A stretch of 64,000 nt of DNA from Sporosalibacterium faouarense (GTDB lineage Bacteria; Bacillota; Clostridia; Tissierellales; VENL01): the NCBI RefSeq assembly GCF_016765695.1, contig NZ_JAETGO010000098.1, positions 1 to 64,000 on the forward strand, in the 5' to 3' direction. Position numbers and translations under genes: made by a program. Within the stretch, counting starts at the first letter, position 1; every line of letters begins with the position of its first letter. The notes under the pieces were generated by a model that had not been told where the DNA came from, made no database searches, and saw nothing but the letters and a program-made list of their open reading frames with translations. This document shows, one piece after another, positions 55,502 through 64,000 of the stretch.

Positions 55502-56344
55502 TTAAAAGCAGATTACAATACCATCTTCATTGGCATATACACTTGTTATTCCTGCCATTTCAACTATAACTATTTCTTTAAAATTATATCTCTTTAATGC
55601 TTCTTCCTTAAGCTTTTTTGCTTTTTCTAAACAACTGCAATGACCAATACCTAAAACCTTTTCTTCAAATTTCCCACCATACTCGCCAATGATATCTACT
55701 AATCGCCTCATTGCCTTTTTTGTTCCTCTAACATTCTCTAGTTTTTCAATTACTCCATCATCACTTGCCATTAATATAGGCTTTATAGATAATAACGATG
55801 CTACCTTTCCTTTAAGTGCATTTAATCTACCTGATTTAACTAAATTATCTAAATTTTCTAATACAAAAAATGTTTTCATATCTTTTATATATTCGCTTAC
55901 TTTCTCAACAATTTGAAGTTTTTCATAGTTTTCTTTTGCAGTTTCTAATATTTTCATACTTACTAAGGTCTCTCCAACCGAGGCACTTAATGTATCAAAA
56001 ACATGTATAAACTTATTTCCCATTTCTTCTAGAACCATATTTTTAGCTAAAACTGCACTATTATATGTACCACTAATACCTGATGACATTGTTACTGCAA
56101 AAACATCCTCATCTTCGTCACCCTTAAAGGCTTCAATAAAATCATTAGGTGAAGGACAAGAAGTCCTAGGGTAGTCTTTACTTTTTTTCATGTGTTGAAT
56201 TAGTTCCTTTATATTGATATTTTTATCATCTTTATATCTTTTCTCATCTATTTGAATAGTTAAAGGTACTAATTCAAGGTTTAATCTCTCCTTCAAATCC
56301 TTATTTACGTCACAAGCACTATCAGCAACTATCTTCATTTTCAT
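55502..56344 (-). CDS. DegV-family fatty-acid-binding protein
   Basis: A 280-residue DegV protein: IVADSACDVNKDL, TSCPSPNDFIEAF and TMSSGISGTYNSA. DegV proteins (FakB) bind a fatty acid and present it to a kinase for phosphorylation. No FakA kinase is in the window. AGGAGG lies 8-9 bases before the ATG. A second DegV gene diverges from it. Confidence 0.92.
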   Translation of the reverse strand: MKMKIVADSACDVNKDLKERLNLELVPLTIQIDEKRYKDDKNINIKELIQHMKKSKDYPRTSCPSPNDFIEAFKGDEDEDVFAVTMSSGISGTYNSAVLAKNMVLEEMGNKFIHVFDTLSASVGETLVSMKILETAKENYEKLQIVEKVSEYIKDMKTFFVLENLDNLVKSGRLNALKGKVASLLSIKPILMASDDGVIEKLENVRGTKKAMRRLVDIIGEYGGKFEEKVLGIGHCSCLEKAKKLKEEALKRYNFKEIVIVEMAGITSVYANEDGIVICF

Positions 56345-56558
56345 TAAATCTTCCTCCTTCTTTCCATAATTATATAACATATTCATTAAAAATTACAGGA
56401 ACAATTATTATTCATATTAATAAAGCTAACCTATATTTATTTCTATTATTAAATATTATACTAATATTCTTTCCAAAACTTGTTATATATACTTTATATT
56501 TTAACTATTATTTAGTAATATAGATATTATATAAAATACAATAAAAGGGGGAATTGTT

Positions 56559-57407
56559 TTGAGTGAAATTAAAGTATTTACAGATAGTACAAGTGACCTT
56601 AGTAAAGAAATTATTAATGAATTTAATATCACTATAGTTCCACTATACGTGAACTTTGGCAATCAAGTCTATAAAGATACGATAGATATTAATACAGATA
56701 AGCTTTATAAAAAAGTTAAAGATACCCAAGAATTACCTAAAACCTCTGCACCTTCTCCTAGTAATTTCTACAATTACTTTAAGCCTTATGTAGACCAAGG
56801 AAAAGATATCATATATATAGGTATTTCTTCTCATCTATCATCAACAATTCAAAATGCGAAGCTTGCTTCACTAGAATTTGATGAAGTAAATATTGAAATT
56901 ATAGATTCTCAAAACCTATCTACCGGAATAGGTTTATTAGTAATGAAAGCTGTTAAATTAATCGAACAAGGACTAAATGTAAAGGAAGTATCAAAAGCTA
57001 TTAAAGAATATATCCCAAAAGTAAGAACTGGATTTATAATTGATACTTTAGATTACCTATATAAAGGTGGAAGATGTTCTGCATTGCAAAGTTTTATTGG
57101 TGGTATGCTTAAGATACGACCGTTGGTTAAGGTCGTCAATGGAGAAATGATATTAGGTCAAAAAACTAGAGGTAAGAGAACAAAGGCACTGGATATCTTA
57201 TTAAAAAATATTTATCAAGATAAAGGCATAATTGATGCTGACTATGTCTTTATAACCCATTCAAAGGCCTATAATGATGCAATCTTTATAAAAGAAACGC
57301 TTGAAAAAAATATTGCTGCAGATAATATCATAATTACAAACGCTGGTTGTGTAATTTCAAGTCATTGTGGTCCGAATACCATAGGAATACTTTATATAGT
57401 TAAGTAA
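56559..57407 (+). CDS. DegV-family fatty-acid-binding protein (TTG start)
   Basis: A 282-residue paralog: VFTDSTSDLSKEI, TSAPSPSNFYNYF, GISSHLSSTIQNA and the C-terminal SHCGPNTIGILY. The start is TTG with AAGGGGG 6-7 bases upstream; no ATG fits the conserved N terminus. Divergent from the other DegV gene, it may bind a different fatty acid, as FakB1 and FakB2 do. Confidence 0.92.
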   Translation: MSEIKVFTDSTSDLSKEIINEFNITIVPLYVNFGNQVYKDTIDINTDKLYKKVKDTQELPKTSAPSPSNFYNYFKPYVDQGKDIIYIGISSHLSSTIQNAKLASLEFDEVNIEIIDSQNLSTGIGLLVMKAVKLIEQGLNVKEVSKAIKEYIPKVRTGFIIDTLDYLYKGGRCSALQSFIGGMLKIRPLVKVVNGEMILGQKTRGKRTKALDILLKNIYQDKGIIDADYVFITHSKAYNDAIFIKETLEKNIAADNIIITNAGCVISSHCGPNTIGILYIVK

Positions 57408-57455
57408 TAGAGTTTGCTCAATATTTTTTTATATCATGTAAGATTAAAACCATAA

Positions 57456-57500
57456 AAAAGTCACATTTCCTATATAATAATAGTAATGTGACTTAATTTT
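57456..57500. terminator. Bidirectional terminator
   Basis: AAGTCACATT and AATGTGACTT form a 10-bp stem around 17 bases, flanked by A and T tracts. Confidence 0.8.
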
Positions 57501-57575
57501 AAAGAAGTGAAGTTTTAATCTTGCATGAAGTTATATATAATTCCTCGTATAATAATTCTCAATAATATGCATTTC

Positions 57576-58010
57576 TTATTTTAAAAGTCGCTCATATATT
57601 TCTAATAAACGAATCATATCTTCCTTACTACCACCACGATCTGGGTGATATTTTTTGGCAAGTTCTCTAAATCTACTTTTAATATCCTCTTTAGAAGCAT
57701 CTGAGCTTAATCCAAGCTCAGATAACAAATCTGGATCATATAATGAACTAGTACTAATATTACCATATTGAAAAATCTCATAGTACATCTGATAGAAAAA
57801 CTCTTCAAAGACCTGTTTTCTTGCATTGGGACCAAAAGCAGATAAAATAATTAATGGGTATTTTATTTCAGAATCATCATTTTTATTTGTAGAGAAGAAA
57901 ATATTCCAAACTAATTCTTTTTCTCCCACAGGTAAGTAATATCTCTTTCTTATGGAAATCTCAACTCTTTTTAGCTCTCTAAGCTTATGCTTTAAATTAC
58001 CAATATCCAA
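57576..58010 (-). CDS. J-domain protein with C-terminal DnaJ domain
   Basis: A 144-residue protein. Residues about 1-85 form an unknown domain (KHKLRELKRVEISI, PLIILSAFGPNARKQVFEEF). The C-terminal J domain (LGLSSDASKEDIKSRFRELAKKYHPDRGGS) has the HPD motif needed to stimulate Hsp70. It is a J protein of class C type, perhaps guiding DnaK to a specific client. TTG (58010) with AAGGTG upstream is the likely start; GTG at 58019 is an alternative. The unknown gene upstream ends 28 bases before. Confidence 0.82.
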   Translation of the reverse strand: MDIGNLKHKLRELKRVEISIRKRYYLPVGEKELVWNIFFSTNKNDDSEIKYPLIILSAFGPNARKQVFEEFFYQMYYEIFQYGNISTSSLYDPDLLSELGLSSDASKEDIKSRFRELAKKYHPDRGGSKEDMIRLLEIYERLLK

Positions 58011-58038
58011 TGGCTGCACCTTCTCTTTTTAAAAGTAA

Positions 58039-58689
58039 CTACCCATACAAAACTTCTATTTTTTGCTTAATATCATCCTTTATCAGTTCAATCTTTTCAT
58101 CCTTGGATTTTTCTTTATTATTAATTAGCTTTAATCTTTTTTCAAGTACCTTTTCTAGATGTTTCTTTGCATTTTTTCTATCCTTTTTCTTTATAAATTC
58201 AGGAGCATTAATTGCCATATACTTTATTATTTCTCTTTTTTCACTATTTACGTAGCCCTGTAAAGATCTATATGATTTTGACTTTTCATCTATCTTATTT
58301 TCAAAGATATGCTTTAAAATGCTTCGGTGATAATATTTCAAAATATCCATGTACTTATCTGACAAAGCATAAAGATTTACTCTTTCATTATATCTACCAT
58401 TATCATATTTCTTTATTAATTTATCAGGAATCTCCTCATTTCTATCTGTTCGTTCGATAATAAATTTTTCATTTCTATAAGTATATGTCTCAAAAATAGT
58501 TACAGGTGATATTTTTTTCTTTAATTCATTATCTATTTTAAAATTTTTATCATCAATAATAAAGCCATCATAATATTCACATTTATAAAGAATAAGTCCT
58601 GAAAAAAATTCAATCCGTTCTAAAATTGTACCCCACATATCTTCTGCTAATCTATCTTTAATCTTATCCAAATATAGTCTCTTTCTCAT
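58039..58689 (-). CDS. Hypothetical protein paired with the J-domain gene
   Basis: A 216-residue cytosolic protein, highly charged. The N-terminal half is mixed (WGTILERIEFFSGLILYKCEYYDGFII); the C-terminal half is a long Lys/Glu-rich helix (DRKNAKKHLEKVLEKRLKLI). No family recognised. It lies 28 bases upstream of the J-domain gene on the same strand, so it may be its client or partner. GGAGGTGA lies 5 bases before the ATG. Confidence 0.78.
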   Translation of the reverse strand: MRKRLYLDKIKDRLAEDMWGTILERIEFFSGLILYKCEYYDGFIIDDKNFKIDNELKKKISPVTIFETYTYRNEKFIIERTDRNEEIPDKLIKKYDNGRYNERVNLYALSDKYMDILKYYHRSILKHIFENKIDEKSKSYRSLQGYVNSEKREIIKYMAINAPEFIKKKDRKNAKKHLEKVLEKRLKLINNKEKSKDEKIELIKDDIKQKIEVLYG

Positions 58690-58754
58690 GAACTCACCTC
58701 CATCTATATAATCATACCATAGAACATATATTCTATTTTGTCAAGTTCAATCAA

Positions 58755-59243
58755 TTATATTAAATATTCTAGCTCTATTTCATCCTTTATTGGAATATCA
58801 TGATATCCTACTTCAGGTATTTCTGGCTTAATTCTTCTTGCTTTAGTTATGGCATCTCTGTGTACTGCTACTAAGCTAAAACCCTTTTTCTGATAAAATT
58901 TTAAAGCATTTATATTATCATTACTTGTAATTAACCATATTTTATTTACCTTAGTTTTCTTACTAATTTTCAATACTTTATCTACCAACATTGTACCTAT
59001 TCCTTGATTTTCAACCATACTTTCTAATAAAACTATTTCACAATTATTATCACTGTCTATATTATAGCTAATCATTCCTACAATTTCATTATCCCTTAAA
59101 GCAATGAATCCTGGAAGCTTTGATACATCATGACTGATGCCTCTAGAAATAATGATATTTGACCCCCAATTTGTCGTTGAAACATTAATTATCCATTCCG
59201 TATCCTTTTCTGTAATTTCTCTTATTTTTATTTTTTTCTTCAT
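58755..59243 (-). CDS. GNAT-family N-acetyltransferase
   Basis: A 162-residue acetyltransferase: MVENQGIGTMLVDKVLKIS contains the acetyl-CoA pyrophosphate-binding loop, and TSNDNINALKFYQKKGFSLV is the conserved motif B. Substrate unknown. GTGAGG precedes the ATG. Confidence 0.88.
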   Translation of the reverse strand: MKKKIKIREITEKDTEWIINVSTTNWGSNIIISRGISHDVSKLPGFIALRDNEIVGMISYNIDSDNNCEIVLLESMVENQGIGTMLVDKVLKISKKTKVNKIWLITSNDNINALKFYQKKGFSLVAVHRDAITKARRIKPEIPEVGYHDIPIKDEIELEYLI

Positions 59244-59321
59244 GATTAATCCTCACTTTAATATTATATTTTAAATAATTCTATCATAAAAAAAAGTAAA
59301 GTTCCATTATATCCCTTTATC

Positions 59322-59353
59322 TATTTAAAAAGGACTCCCTTAGGAGCCCTCAA
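59322..59353 (-). terminator. Terminator of the coat-protein pair
   Basis: Minus-strand GGGCTCC and GGAGTCC pair (one G-U) around TAAG, then TTTTTAAATAG. Confidence 0.85.
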
Positions 59354-59361
59354 AGATTTAA

Positions 59362-59646
59362 TTATCTTAAATTCATATTTTGATTATTGTTTTGTTGATT
59401 TCCTTGGCTCAATTGTGACTTAAGCTGCTGTCTTTCTTGTTGAGTTGCTTCTGGTGAAGGAGTATAATAACCTAATTGCTCTGCCCTTTTATATAAATCA
59501 TATTGAAATTTATCTGCATCATTTCTTAATTGTTGTAAAGCACTTCTTAACTGTTCATTGCAGCACTCACTTATTGCTTTTTCATAGTCTGCCATACTAG
59601 CTTTAGTCATAGATAATATATCATTTACCATTTCTTTTTCTTGCAT
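59362..59646 (-). CDS. CotF-like spore coat protein, C-terminal type
   Basis: A 94-residue protein: DILSMTKASMADYEKAISE then LRSALQQLRNDADKFQYDLYKRAEQLGYYTP, matching the second half of the coat F domain. The tail is Gln/Asn-rich. It lies 15 bases after the 68-residue gene, so the two form one unit. GGAGGGG precedes the ATG. Confidence 0.85.
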   Translation of the reverse strand: MQEKEMVNDILSMTKASMADYEKAISECCNEQLRSALQQLRNDADKFQYDLYKRAEQLGYYTPSPEATQQERQQLKSQLSQGNQQNNNQNMNLR

Positions 59647-59661
59647 TTATTTAGCCCCTCC

Positions 59662-59868
59662 CTATAATGAATTAGTTAAATTTTGTGCAGTTATACCAGC
59701 TGATTGTGCTCCTTGTTGAAACATTTGCTTAATTTGAGAATCCTGACATTTATTAGCATAGTCCTGTAACTTTGTCTGCATCATTTGATGTGATCCTGCA
59801 ATATGTCTAATATTTTCCAATTCTATTTTAGAAAGCTTATTTAAGTTTAATGAATTTTGCAATGTCAT
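59662..59868 (-). CDS. CotF-like spore coat protein, N-terminal type
   Basis: A 68-residue protein: LSKIELENIRHIAGSHQMMQTKLQDYANKCQDSQIKQMF, similar to the first half of CotF. With the 94-residue neighbour it makes a split CotF pair. AAAGGAG precedes the ATG. Confidence 0.8.
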   Translation of the reverse strand: MTLQNSLNLNKLSKIELENIRHIAGSHQMMQTKLQDYANKCQDSQIKQMFQQGAQSAGITAQNLTNSL

Positions 59869-59944
59869 ATAAATACTCCTTTCTAGATAATTTTTTATGA
59901 TTTCCTACTCGATATTATTTTGTACTTATTCAAATCATATATAA

Positions 59945-59978
59945 CATAAAAAAACAGTCACTGAAGTCAATGACTGTA
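59945..59978 (-). terminator. Terminator of the acetyltransferase gene
   Basis: Minus-strand ACAGTCA and TGACTGT pair around a 7-8 base loop, then TTTTTTTATG. Confidence 0.85.
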
Positions 59979-60030
59979 ATACAAGTAAATATATACAATA
60001 TTAAATTCTTTTTGATAAATATATGATTAA

Positions 60031-60468
60031 TTACAAAAGATATTTCTTAAACGCTATGCTTTCATCGCCAATATAGCCAAGCTTTCTATAAAATTTATGA
60101 GAGCTATTTCTTTTTTTATTTGATAAGAGCATAATAAAATAACACTTATGCTTTTTAGCTATTTGTTCTATTTTTTCAAATAAAATAGTTCCATAACCTC
60201 TTCTCTGGTGTTTTTCATCAACTATAACATTTTCAATTACCATAAAAGGTTTACATTGGTAATATAAATCATTGCATATAATAGCAAAAGCTGAGCCTAC
60301 TAGCTTAGTTTCGTTTTTTATTCCTAATAAATAGTAATCGGGATTACTGTCTATTAAGTGAAATACCTTTTCTATTTCTTCTTTATTGCTCTCTTTTCCT
60401 CCTAATTGACGATAGAGTGCTGAAAGACTATCTAGGTCGCTCTCATTAATTTTTTCTATAACCACCAC
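60031..60468 (-). CDS. GNAT-family N-acetyltransferase (GTG start likely)
   Basis: A 145-residue acetyltransferase: VIENVIVDEKHQRRGYGTILFEKI is the CoA-binding region and HKFYRKLGYIGDE motif B. GGGAG lies 9 bases before GTG at 60468; an ATG three codons upstream directly abuts that site. A longer frame lacks a ribosome site. Confidence 0.85.
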   Translation of the reverse strand: MVVIEKINESDLDSLSALYRQLGGKESNKEEIEKVFHLIDSNPDYYLLGIKNETKLVGSAFAIICNDLYYQCKPFMVIENVIVDEKHQRRGYGTILFEKIEQIAKKHKCYFIMLLSNKKRNSSHKFYRKLGYIGDESIAFKKYLL

Positions 60469-60590
60469 ATTGATCATCTCCCAAAATGTCCTATACTTTA
60501 AGTTATGCATATATGTTGTTTTGGTTAAACCTGTTAATGCTTTCATCAAAATATAACTTAATCAATTGAACATAAATAGAAGATGATTGT

Positions 60591-60962
60591 TTAATCCCTA
60601 ACTGTTTTTTTCATGCTCCTAGAAGCAACTAGATTAGCATTCGTACCTAAAATATTACTGATAATTATATCTTCTATATTTACTGGGGCACAAATCTCAA
60701 CCTTATTTATTTCATTGATGCAATCAAAAATTTTTTCTTTAGATATAGGCTTATCTGTCCTCACTGGTAGTCTACTGATAGAGCTTTTATTAATTTTTAC
60801 TGTTGATGTCACTATTCTTTTAGGATTAGTTAACTCCTCAATGACGTATACCTCTCCTCTTCTGCAGTTATTCCCAATTACTTTGTAACCAGAATCACAT
60901 TTTTCTATGCTGATTTTACAGCCTAATGGACATGAAGTACAAACAATTATAATGTCCTCCAT
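60591..60962 (-). CDS. DUF1667 protein of the glycerol cluster
   Basis: A 123-residue cysteine-rich protein: CTSCPLGCKISIEKC and later NNCRRGEVYVIEEL suggest an iron-sulfur or zinc site. It follows the FAD/NAD oxidoreductase by 3 bases. In many Firmicutes these three genes accompany glpK, so it is likely an electron-transfer subunit of the glycerol-3-phosphate dehydrogenase. GAGGAG precedes the ATG. Confidence 0.88.
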   Translation of the reverse strand: MEDIIIVCTSCPLGCKISIEKCDSGYKVIGNNCRRGEVYVIEELTNPKRIVTSTVKINKSSISRLPVRTDKPISKEKIFDCINEINKVEICAPVNIEDIIISNILGTNANLVASRSMKKTVRD

Positions 60963-60965
60963 CGT

Positions 60966-62234
60966 TTAACTCCTCTCATTTATTTCAACCTTTATATTAT
61001 CTATTTCCCTATTGACTATCAAATCCGATGGAATCCTTAGTCTTATCATCTCACTCGGAGATAATTTCGACTTCTTTATAGTTTTAATAATATCACCCTG
61101 AATTACTATTTGAATTTCTACATCATCATAATTCTTATCTGTTCTTAAGTGTAGCATAACCCATTCATTTAAATGTTCCATTCTTAATCTTTGAGGAATA
61201 ATATATTTAACTCCTTTTCCACATTCAGTAGTTATGTAATCTCCCTTATTGGCTTTATTAAATAGATTATTTAAGTATCTAATGGCCCCTTTGCCAGCTA
61301 ATCTACCTTCGTCTGTTACATAATCTACTAAATCATGAACATGGACCACATTACCACATGCAAAAACTCCATCTACACTAGTTTCCATTGATTCATTTAC
61401 TATTGGCCCCTTGGTCCTACCATCTATTTCTACACCAACTTGTATTGATAATTCATTTTCAGGAATTAGTCCAACTGAAAGTAGTAAGGTATCACATTTA
61501 TAAAATTCTTTTGTTTTATAGAGGGGTTTCTTTTTATCATCAACCTCTACCACAACAACTCCTTCTAACCTTTCTCTACCTTTTACTTCTATAACAGTGT
61601 GCTGTAAAAGAAGAGGAATGTCAAAGTCCTTAAGACACTGTTCTATATTTCTATTTAGTCCACAAGAATAGGGTAATATTTCTGCAACTCCAACTACTTC
61701 TGCCCCTTCTAAAGTTAATCTTCTAGCCATTATTAACCCTATATCTCCAGAACCTAAAATAAAAACTTTCTTACCTACCATATAGCCTTCAATATTGATA
61801 AATCTTTGTGCCGTCCCTGCTGTAAAGATTCCAGATGGCCTAGTTCCAGGGATCATAAGTGCTTCTCTGGTTCTTTCTCTGCATCCCATACTTAAAATAA
61901 TAGCTTTTCCTTTAATTGAAATATATCCTTCATTCTTACTTATAATAGTGATTACTTTATCTTTATTTATACCTAGAACCATGGTATTAAGCATACACTC
62001 TATATTAGCTTTTTTCACTTTATTTATAAATCGTTCTGCATATTCAGGTCCTGTTAATTCCTCCCTAAATTGGTGAATACCAAATCCATTATGAATACAC
62101 TGTTGAAGAATTCCTCCCAACTCTTCATTCCGTTCAATGATTAGTACCTCTTTAGCTCCATATTTTTTAGCTTCAAAAGCCGCCGCTAAACCGGCAGGCC
62201 CTCCACCAATAATAACGACATCATAGATCTTCAT
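60966..62234 (-). CDS. FAD/NAD(P)-dependent oxidoreductase of the glycerol cluster
   Basis: A 422-residue pyridine-nucleotide oxidoreductase: YDVVIIGGGPAGLAAAFEA for FAD, GKKVFILGSGDIGLIMARR for NAD, and the C-terminal FAD motif DGVFACGNVVHV. It probably passes electrons between the GlpA-like subunit and NAD or a carrier. The gene overlaps the end of the GlpA-like gene by 14 bases and has AAAGGTGA before the ATG. Confidence 0.9.
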   Translation of the reverse strand: MKIYDVVIIGGGPAGLAAAFEAKKYGAKEVLIIERNEELGGILQQCIHNGFGIHQFREELTGPEYAERFINKVKKANIECMLNTMVLGINKDKVITIISKNEGYISIKGKAIILSMGCRERTREALMIPGTRPSGIFTAGTAQRFINIEGYMVGKKVFILGSGDIGLIMARRLTLEGAEVVGVAEILPYSCGLNRNIEQCLKDFDIPLLLQHTVIEVKGRERLEGVVVVEVDDKKKPLYKTKEFYKCDTLLLSVGLIPENELSIQVGVEIDGRTKGPIVNESMETSVDGVFACGNVVHVHDLVDYVTDEGRLAGKGAIRYLNNLFNKANKGDYITTECGKGVKYIIPQRLRMEHLNEWVMLHLRTDKNYDDVEIQIVIQGDIIKTIKKSKLSPSEMIRLRIPSDLIVNREIDNIKVEINERS

Positions 62235-63675
62235 AGTTATCACCTTTTGTAGTCCTTCCAGTTAGAATATACGACCCTTTGTTATTTTTCAAAACCTCAT
62301 CTATTTCACAATTCAATTCCCTGGCCAAAATTTCCATTACTTTTGGAAGACAAAATCCTCCTTGGCATCTTCCACTGCCAGGCCTTACTCTCTTCTTAAC
62401 CCCATCTACCGTTGTTGCTCCTGCATTTCTATTTATACAATCCACGATTTCTCCTTCTGTAACATTTTCACATCTACATACTATATTTCCATATTTAAAA
62501 TTAGATTTTATAATTTCATTTTTTTGGTGATCTGATAATTTTTCAAAATTAATGATCTTTTTTCTATTGGGATTAAAGTTCAAATTACTTTTCAATCCAC
62601 CTTCTAATTTATTTACTATTTTTACTACTTCTTCAGCTATTGCAGGAGCTGATGATAAACCTGGTGATTTTATACCTGCTACATTTATGAATCCCCTTGT
62701 ATTTTCTGATTCCTTAATTATAAAGTCCCCTGTACTTGGTTCGGCCCTAATTCCTGAAAAAAGCTTAATTGTCTCATTAAAGTTAATTTTTCTACTAGTC
62801 ATATTTGCCTTCTCTTTCACTTCGTTTAGTCCCAGATATGTAGTTTCATAACCTTCTCTATCATCAATATCTTCTGCATTTGGACCAATAATTACATTTC
62901 CATGAATTGTAGGTGTAACCACAACTCCCTTCCCCATTTTGCTTGGGCATTGGAAAATAACTGAATTAAAAAGCTTTCCTTCCTTCTTGTCTAGAATAAA
63001 GTATTGACCTCTCCTTGGTGACAGCTCATATTTCGGATTCTCAACCATTGCACTAATTTTGTCAGCATATAATCCACTGCAATTTATGATATATTTTCCT
63101 TCAAATGTTTTCTCTCCAGCATATATTGTATATACATCATTCTTTCTAAGAATATTATGTACTTTAGTTCTTAAAAATAAATCCATTCCATTTTCAATAG
63201 CGTTCTCAGCTAGGGCAATAGCAAGATTCCAAGGGTCTATAATTCCACATGTAGGTGCATATAAAGCTACCTTCACATCGCCATTAATATTCGGCTCCAA
63301 ATCTAGTGTCTGCTTTCTATCTAAAATTTCTAGTCCAGTTACGCCATTCTTTATTCCTCTATTGTATAATTCATTTAAAGTATTTATATCTTCATCATTG
63401 AAAGCAAGTACTAACGAGCCTATCCTCTTAAAATCTATACCTAATTCTTCACATACTCTATCGAACATTTTATTTCCTTTTACATTATACTTTGCCATAT
63501 TGCTTCCTTCTTTAGCATCATATCCTGCATGGATAATTGCAGTATTAGCTTTTGTAGTGCCATTGGCAATGTCATTTTCTTTATCTAACAAGGCAATCTT
63601 CAACCTATATTTTGAAAGCTCCCTTCCAATAAATGTTCCTATTATTCCAGCTCCTATAATTATTACATCATACAT
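62221..63675 (-). CDS. GlpA-like FAD-dependent glycerol-3-phosphate dehydrogenase
   Basis: A 484-residue DAO-family flavoprotein: YDVIIIGAGIIGTFIGREL binds FAD, and IDPWNLAIALAENAIENG is typical. The C terminus carries a BFD-like [2Fe-2S] domain with CRCENVTEGEIVDCI and RCQGGFC. It oxidises glycerol-3-phosphate to dihydroxyacetone phosphate. AGGAGG lies 8 bases before the ATG. glpK lies upstream, separated by a terminator. Confidence 0.9.
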   Translation of the reverse strand: MYDVIIIGAGIIGTFIGRELSKYRLKIALLDKENDIANGTTKANTAIIHAGYDAKEGSNMAKYNVKGNKMFDRVCEELGIDFKRIGSLVLAFNDEDINTLNELYNRGIKNGVTGLEILDRKQTLDLEPNINGDVKVALYAPTCGIIDPWNLAIALAENAIENGMDLFLRTKVHNILRKNDVYTIYAGEKTFEGKYIINCSGLYADKISAMVENPKYELSPRRGQYFILDKKEGKLFNSVIFQCPSKMGKGVVVTPTIHGNVIIGPNAEDIDDREGYETTYLGLNEVKEKANMTSRKINFNETIKLFSGIRAEPSTGDFIIKESENTRGFINVAGIKSPGLSSAPAIAEEVVKIVNKLEGGLKSNLNFNPNRKKIINFEKLSDHQKNEIIKSNFKYGNIVCRCENVTEGEIVDCINRNAGATTVDGVKKRVRPGSGRCQGGFCLPKVMEILARELNCEIDEVLKNNKGSYILTGRTTKGDNYEDL

Positions 63676-63725
63676 CTGCACACCTCCTACCAATCAATTA
63701 AATTGCTATTTTAGATGTTATATTG

Positions 63726-63768
63726 AAAAAGCTACATAAAATAGACTCTTAGTCTAATCCATGTAGCT
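63726..63768 (-). terminator. Terminator of glpK
   Basis: Minus-strand AGCTACAT and ATGTAGCT form the outer stem, AGACT and AGTCT an inner one, then TTTTTC. Confidence 0.82.
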
Positions 63769-63869
63769 ATTTAAGCTAAAATTTTTGCGACTCCTTATCC
63801 TATAAAAATAAAGTTTTAAAAACTAATTATAATATTATATGCTTTAATATGCCTATCTGTGAAAATTTA

Positions 63870-64000
63870 TTATTCATTTTCTTCTGCCCATTGTAAGGAT
63901 CTTTCAACAGCCTTCTGCCATCCATTATAGCTTTTTTCCCTTTCTTTACTATCCATCTTCGGTGTAAATTCTCTATCGATTTTCCATTTATTATTTATTT
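63870..64000 (-). CDS. glpK: Glycerol kinase, C-terminal end (partial)
   Basis: The last 43 codons of a frame running off the window end. FTPKMDSKEREKSYNGWQKAVERSLQW is the conserved C terminus of glycerol kinase, which phosphorylates glycerol to glycerol-3-phosphate. The neighbouring dehydrogenase genes confirm the assignment. Confidence 0.9.
   Translation of the reverse strand, partial: INNKWKIDREFTPKMDSKEREKSYNGWQKAVERSLQWAEENE

Overview
This 64 kb window comes from the chromosome of a low-GC, endospore-forming anaerobe of the Firmicutes, probably class Clostridia or the related Tissierellia. The evidence is the AT-rich composition, strong AGGAGG-type ribosome sites, T-box control of aminoacyl-tRNA synthetases, and many spore genes: alpha/beta small acid-soluble spore proteins (SASPs), CotF-type coat proteins, a PdaB-like deacetylase, LysM proteins, a Spo0E-like phosphatase and a DUF1540 protein. 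I see no insertion sequence, prophage module, CRISPR array or rRNA. The species cannot be named from the sequence alone.

Layout. 1-6.1 kb: 5' part of tRNA-Phe, Hsp33, cold-shock protein, methyltransferase plus sirtuin, a minor SASP, a CPBP protease and an M20 amidohydrolase. 6.4-9.9 kb: an asd-dapA-dapB-dapH operon making diaminopimelate by the N-acetyl route; the divergent M20 enzyme is a good candidate deacetylase for it. 10-19.6 kb: hpt, an orphan adenine DNA methyltransferase with a small membrane protein, a two-OB-fold SSB-like protein, a MurE-like ligase without the usual specificity motif, two polysaccharide deacetylases, a PNPOx-like protein and a Na/Pi symporter. 19.7-30.8 kb: SASP, DUF4364 regulator, beta-propeller protein, folC, T-box-controlled valS, pgsA, an orphan substrate-binding lipoprotein, a Spo0E-like protein, two divergent XRE regulators and a TM2 protein.

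31-42.3 kb: marR-MATE efflux operon, a secreted protein, an SLH-like/M15 peptidase pair that looks joined by -1 frameshifting, DUF805, PerR diverging from Dps, an FAD oxidoreductase, VanW, a lipoprotein with a probable AUA start, T-box-controlled trpS and an AIM24 protein. 42.5-64 kb: pepF, spore coat and LysM proteins, a TtcA-like enzyme, an orphan Spo0B-type histidine kinase diverging from a YjeM-like amino-acid transporter, three more methyltransferase or small membrane genes, two divergent DegV proteins, a J-domain protein with an unknown partner, acetyltransferases, paired CotF-like proteins, and the glycerol cluster glpK, GlpA-like dehydrogenase, FAD/NAD oxidoreductase and DUF1667 protein.

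The most interesting signals are these: an A AAA AAG heptamer directly before the stop of the SLH-like gene, leading into a peptidase frame without a good start; the orphan methyltransferase coupled to a 47-residue membrane protein; the divergent MurE-like ligase; a 57-residue membrane protein between the valS T-box and valS; and several genes whose best start codon is AUA or AUU. All calls rest on reading the sequence; no database search was run.
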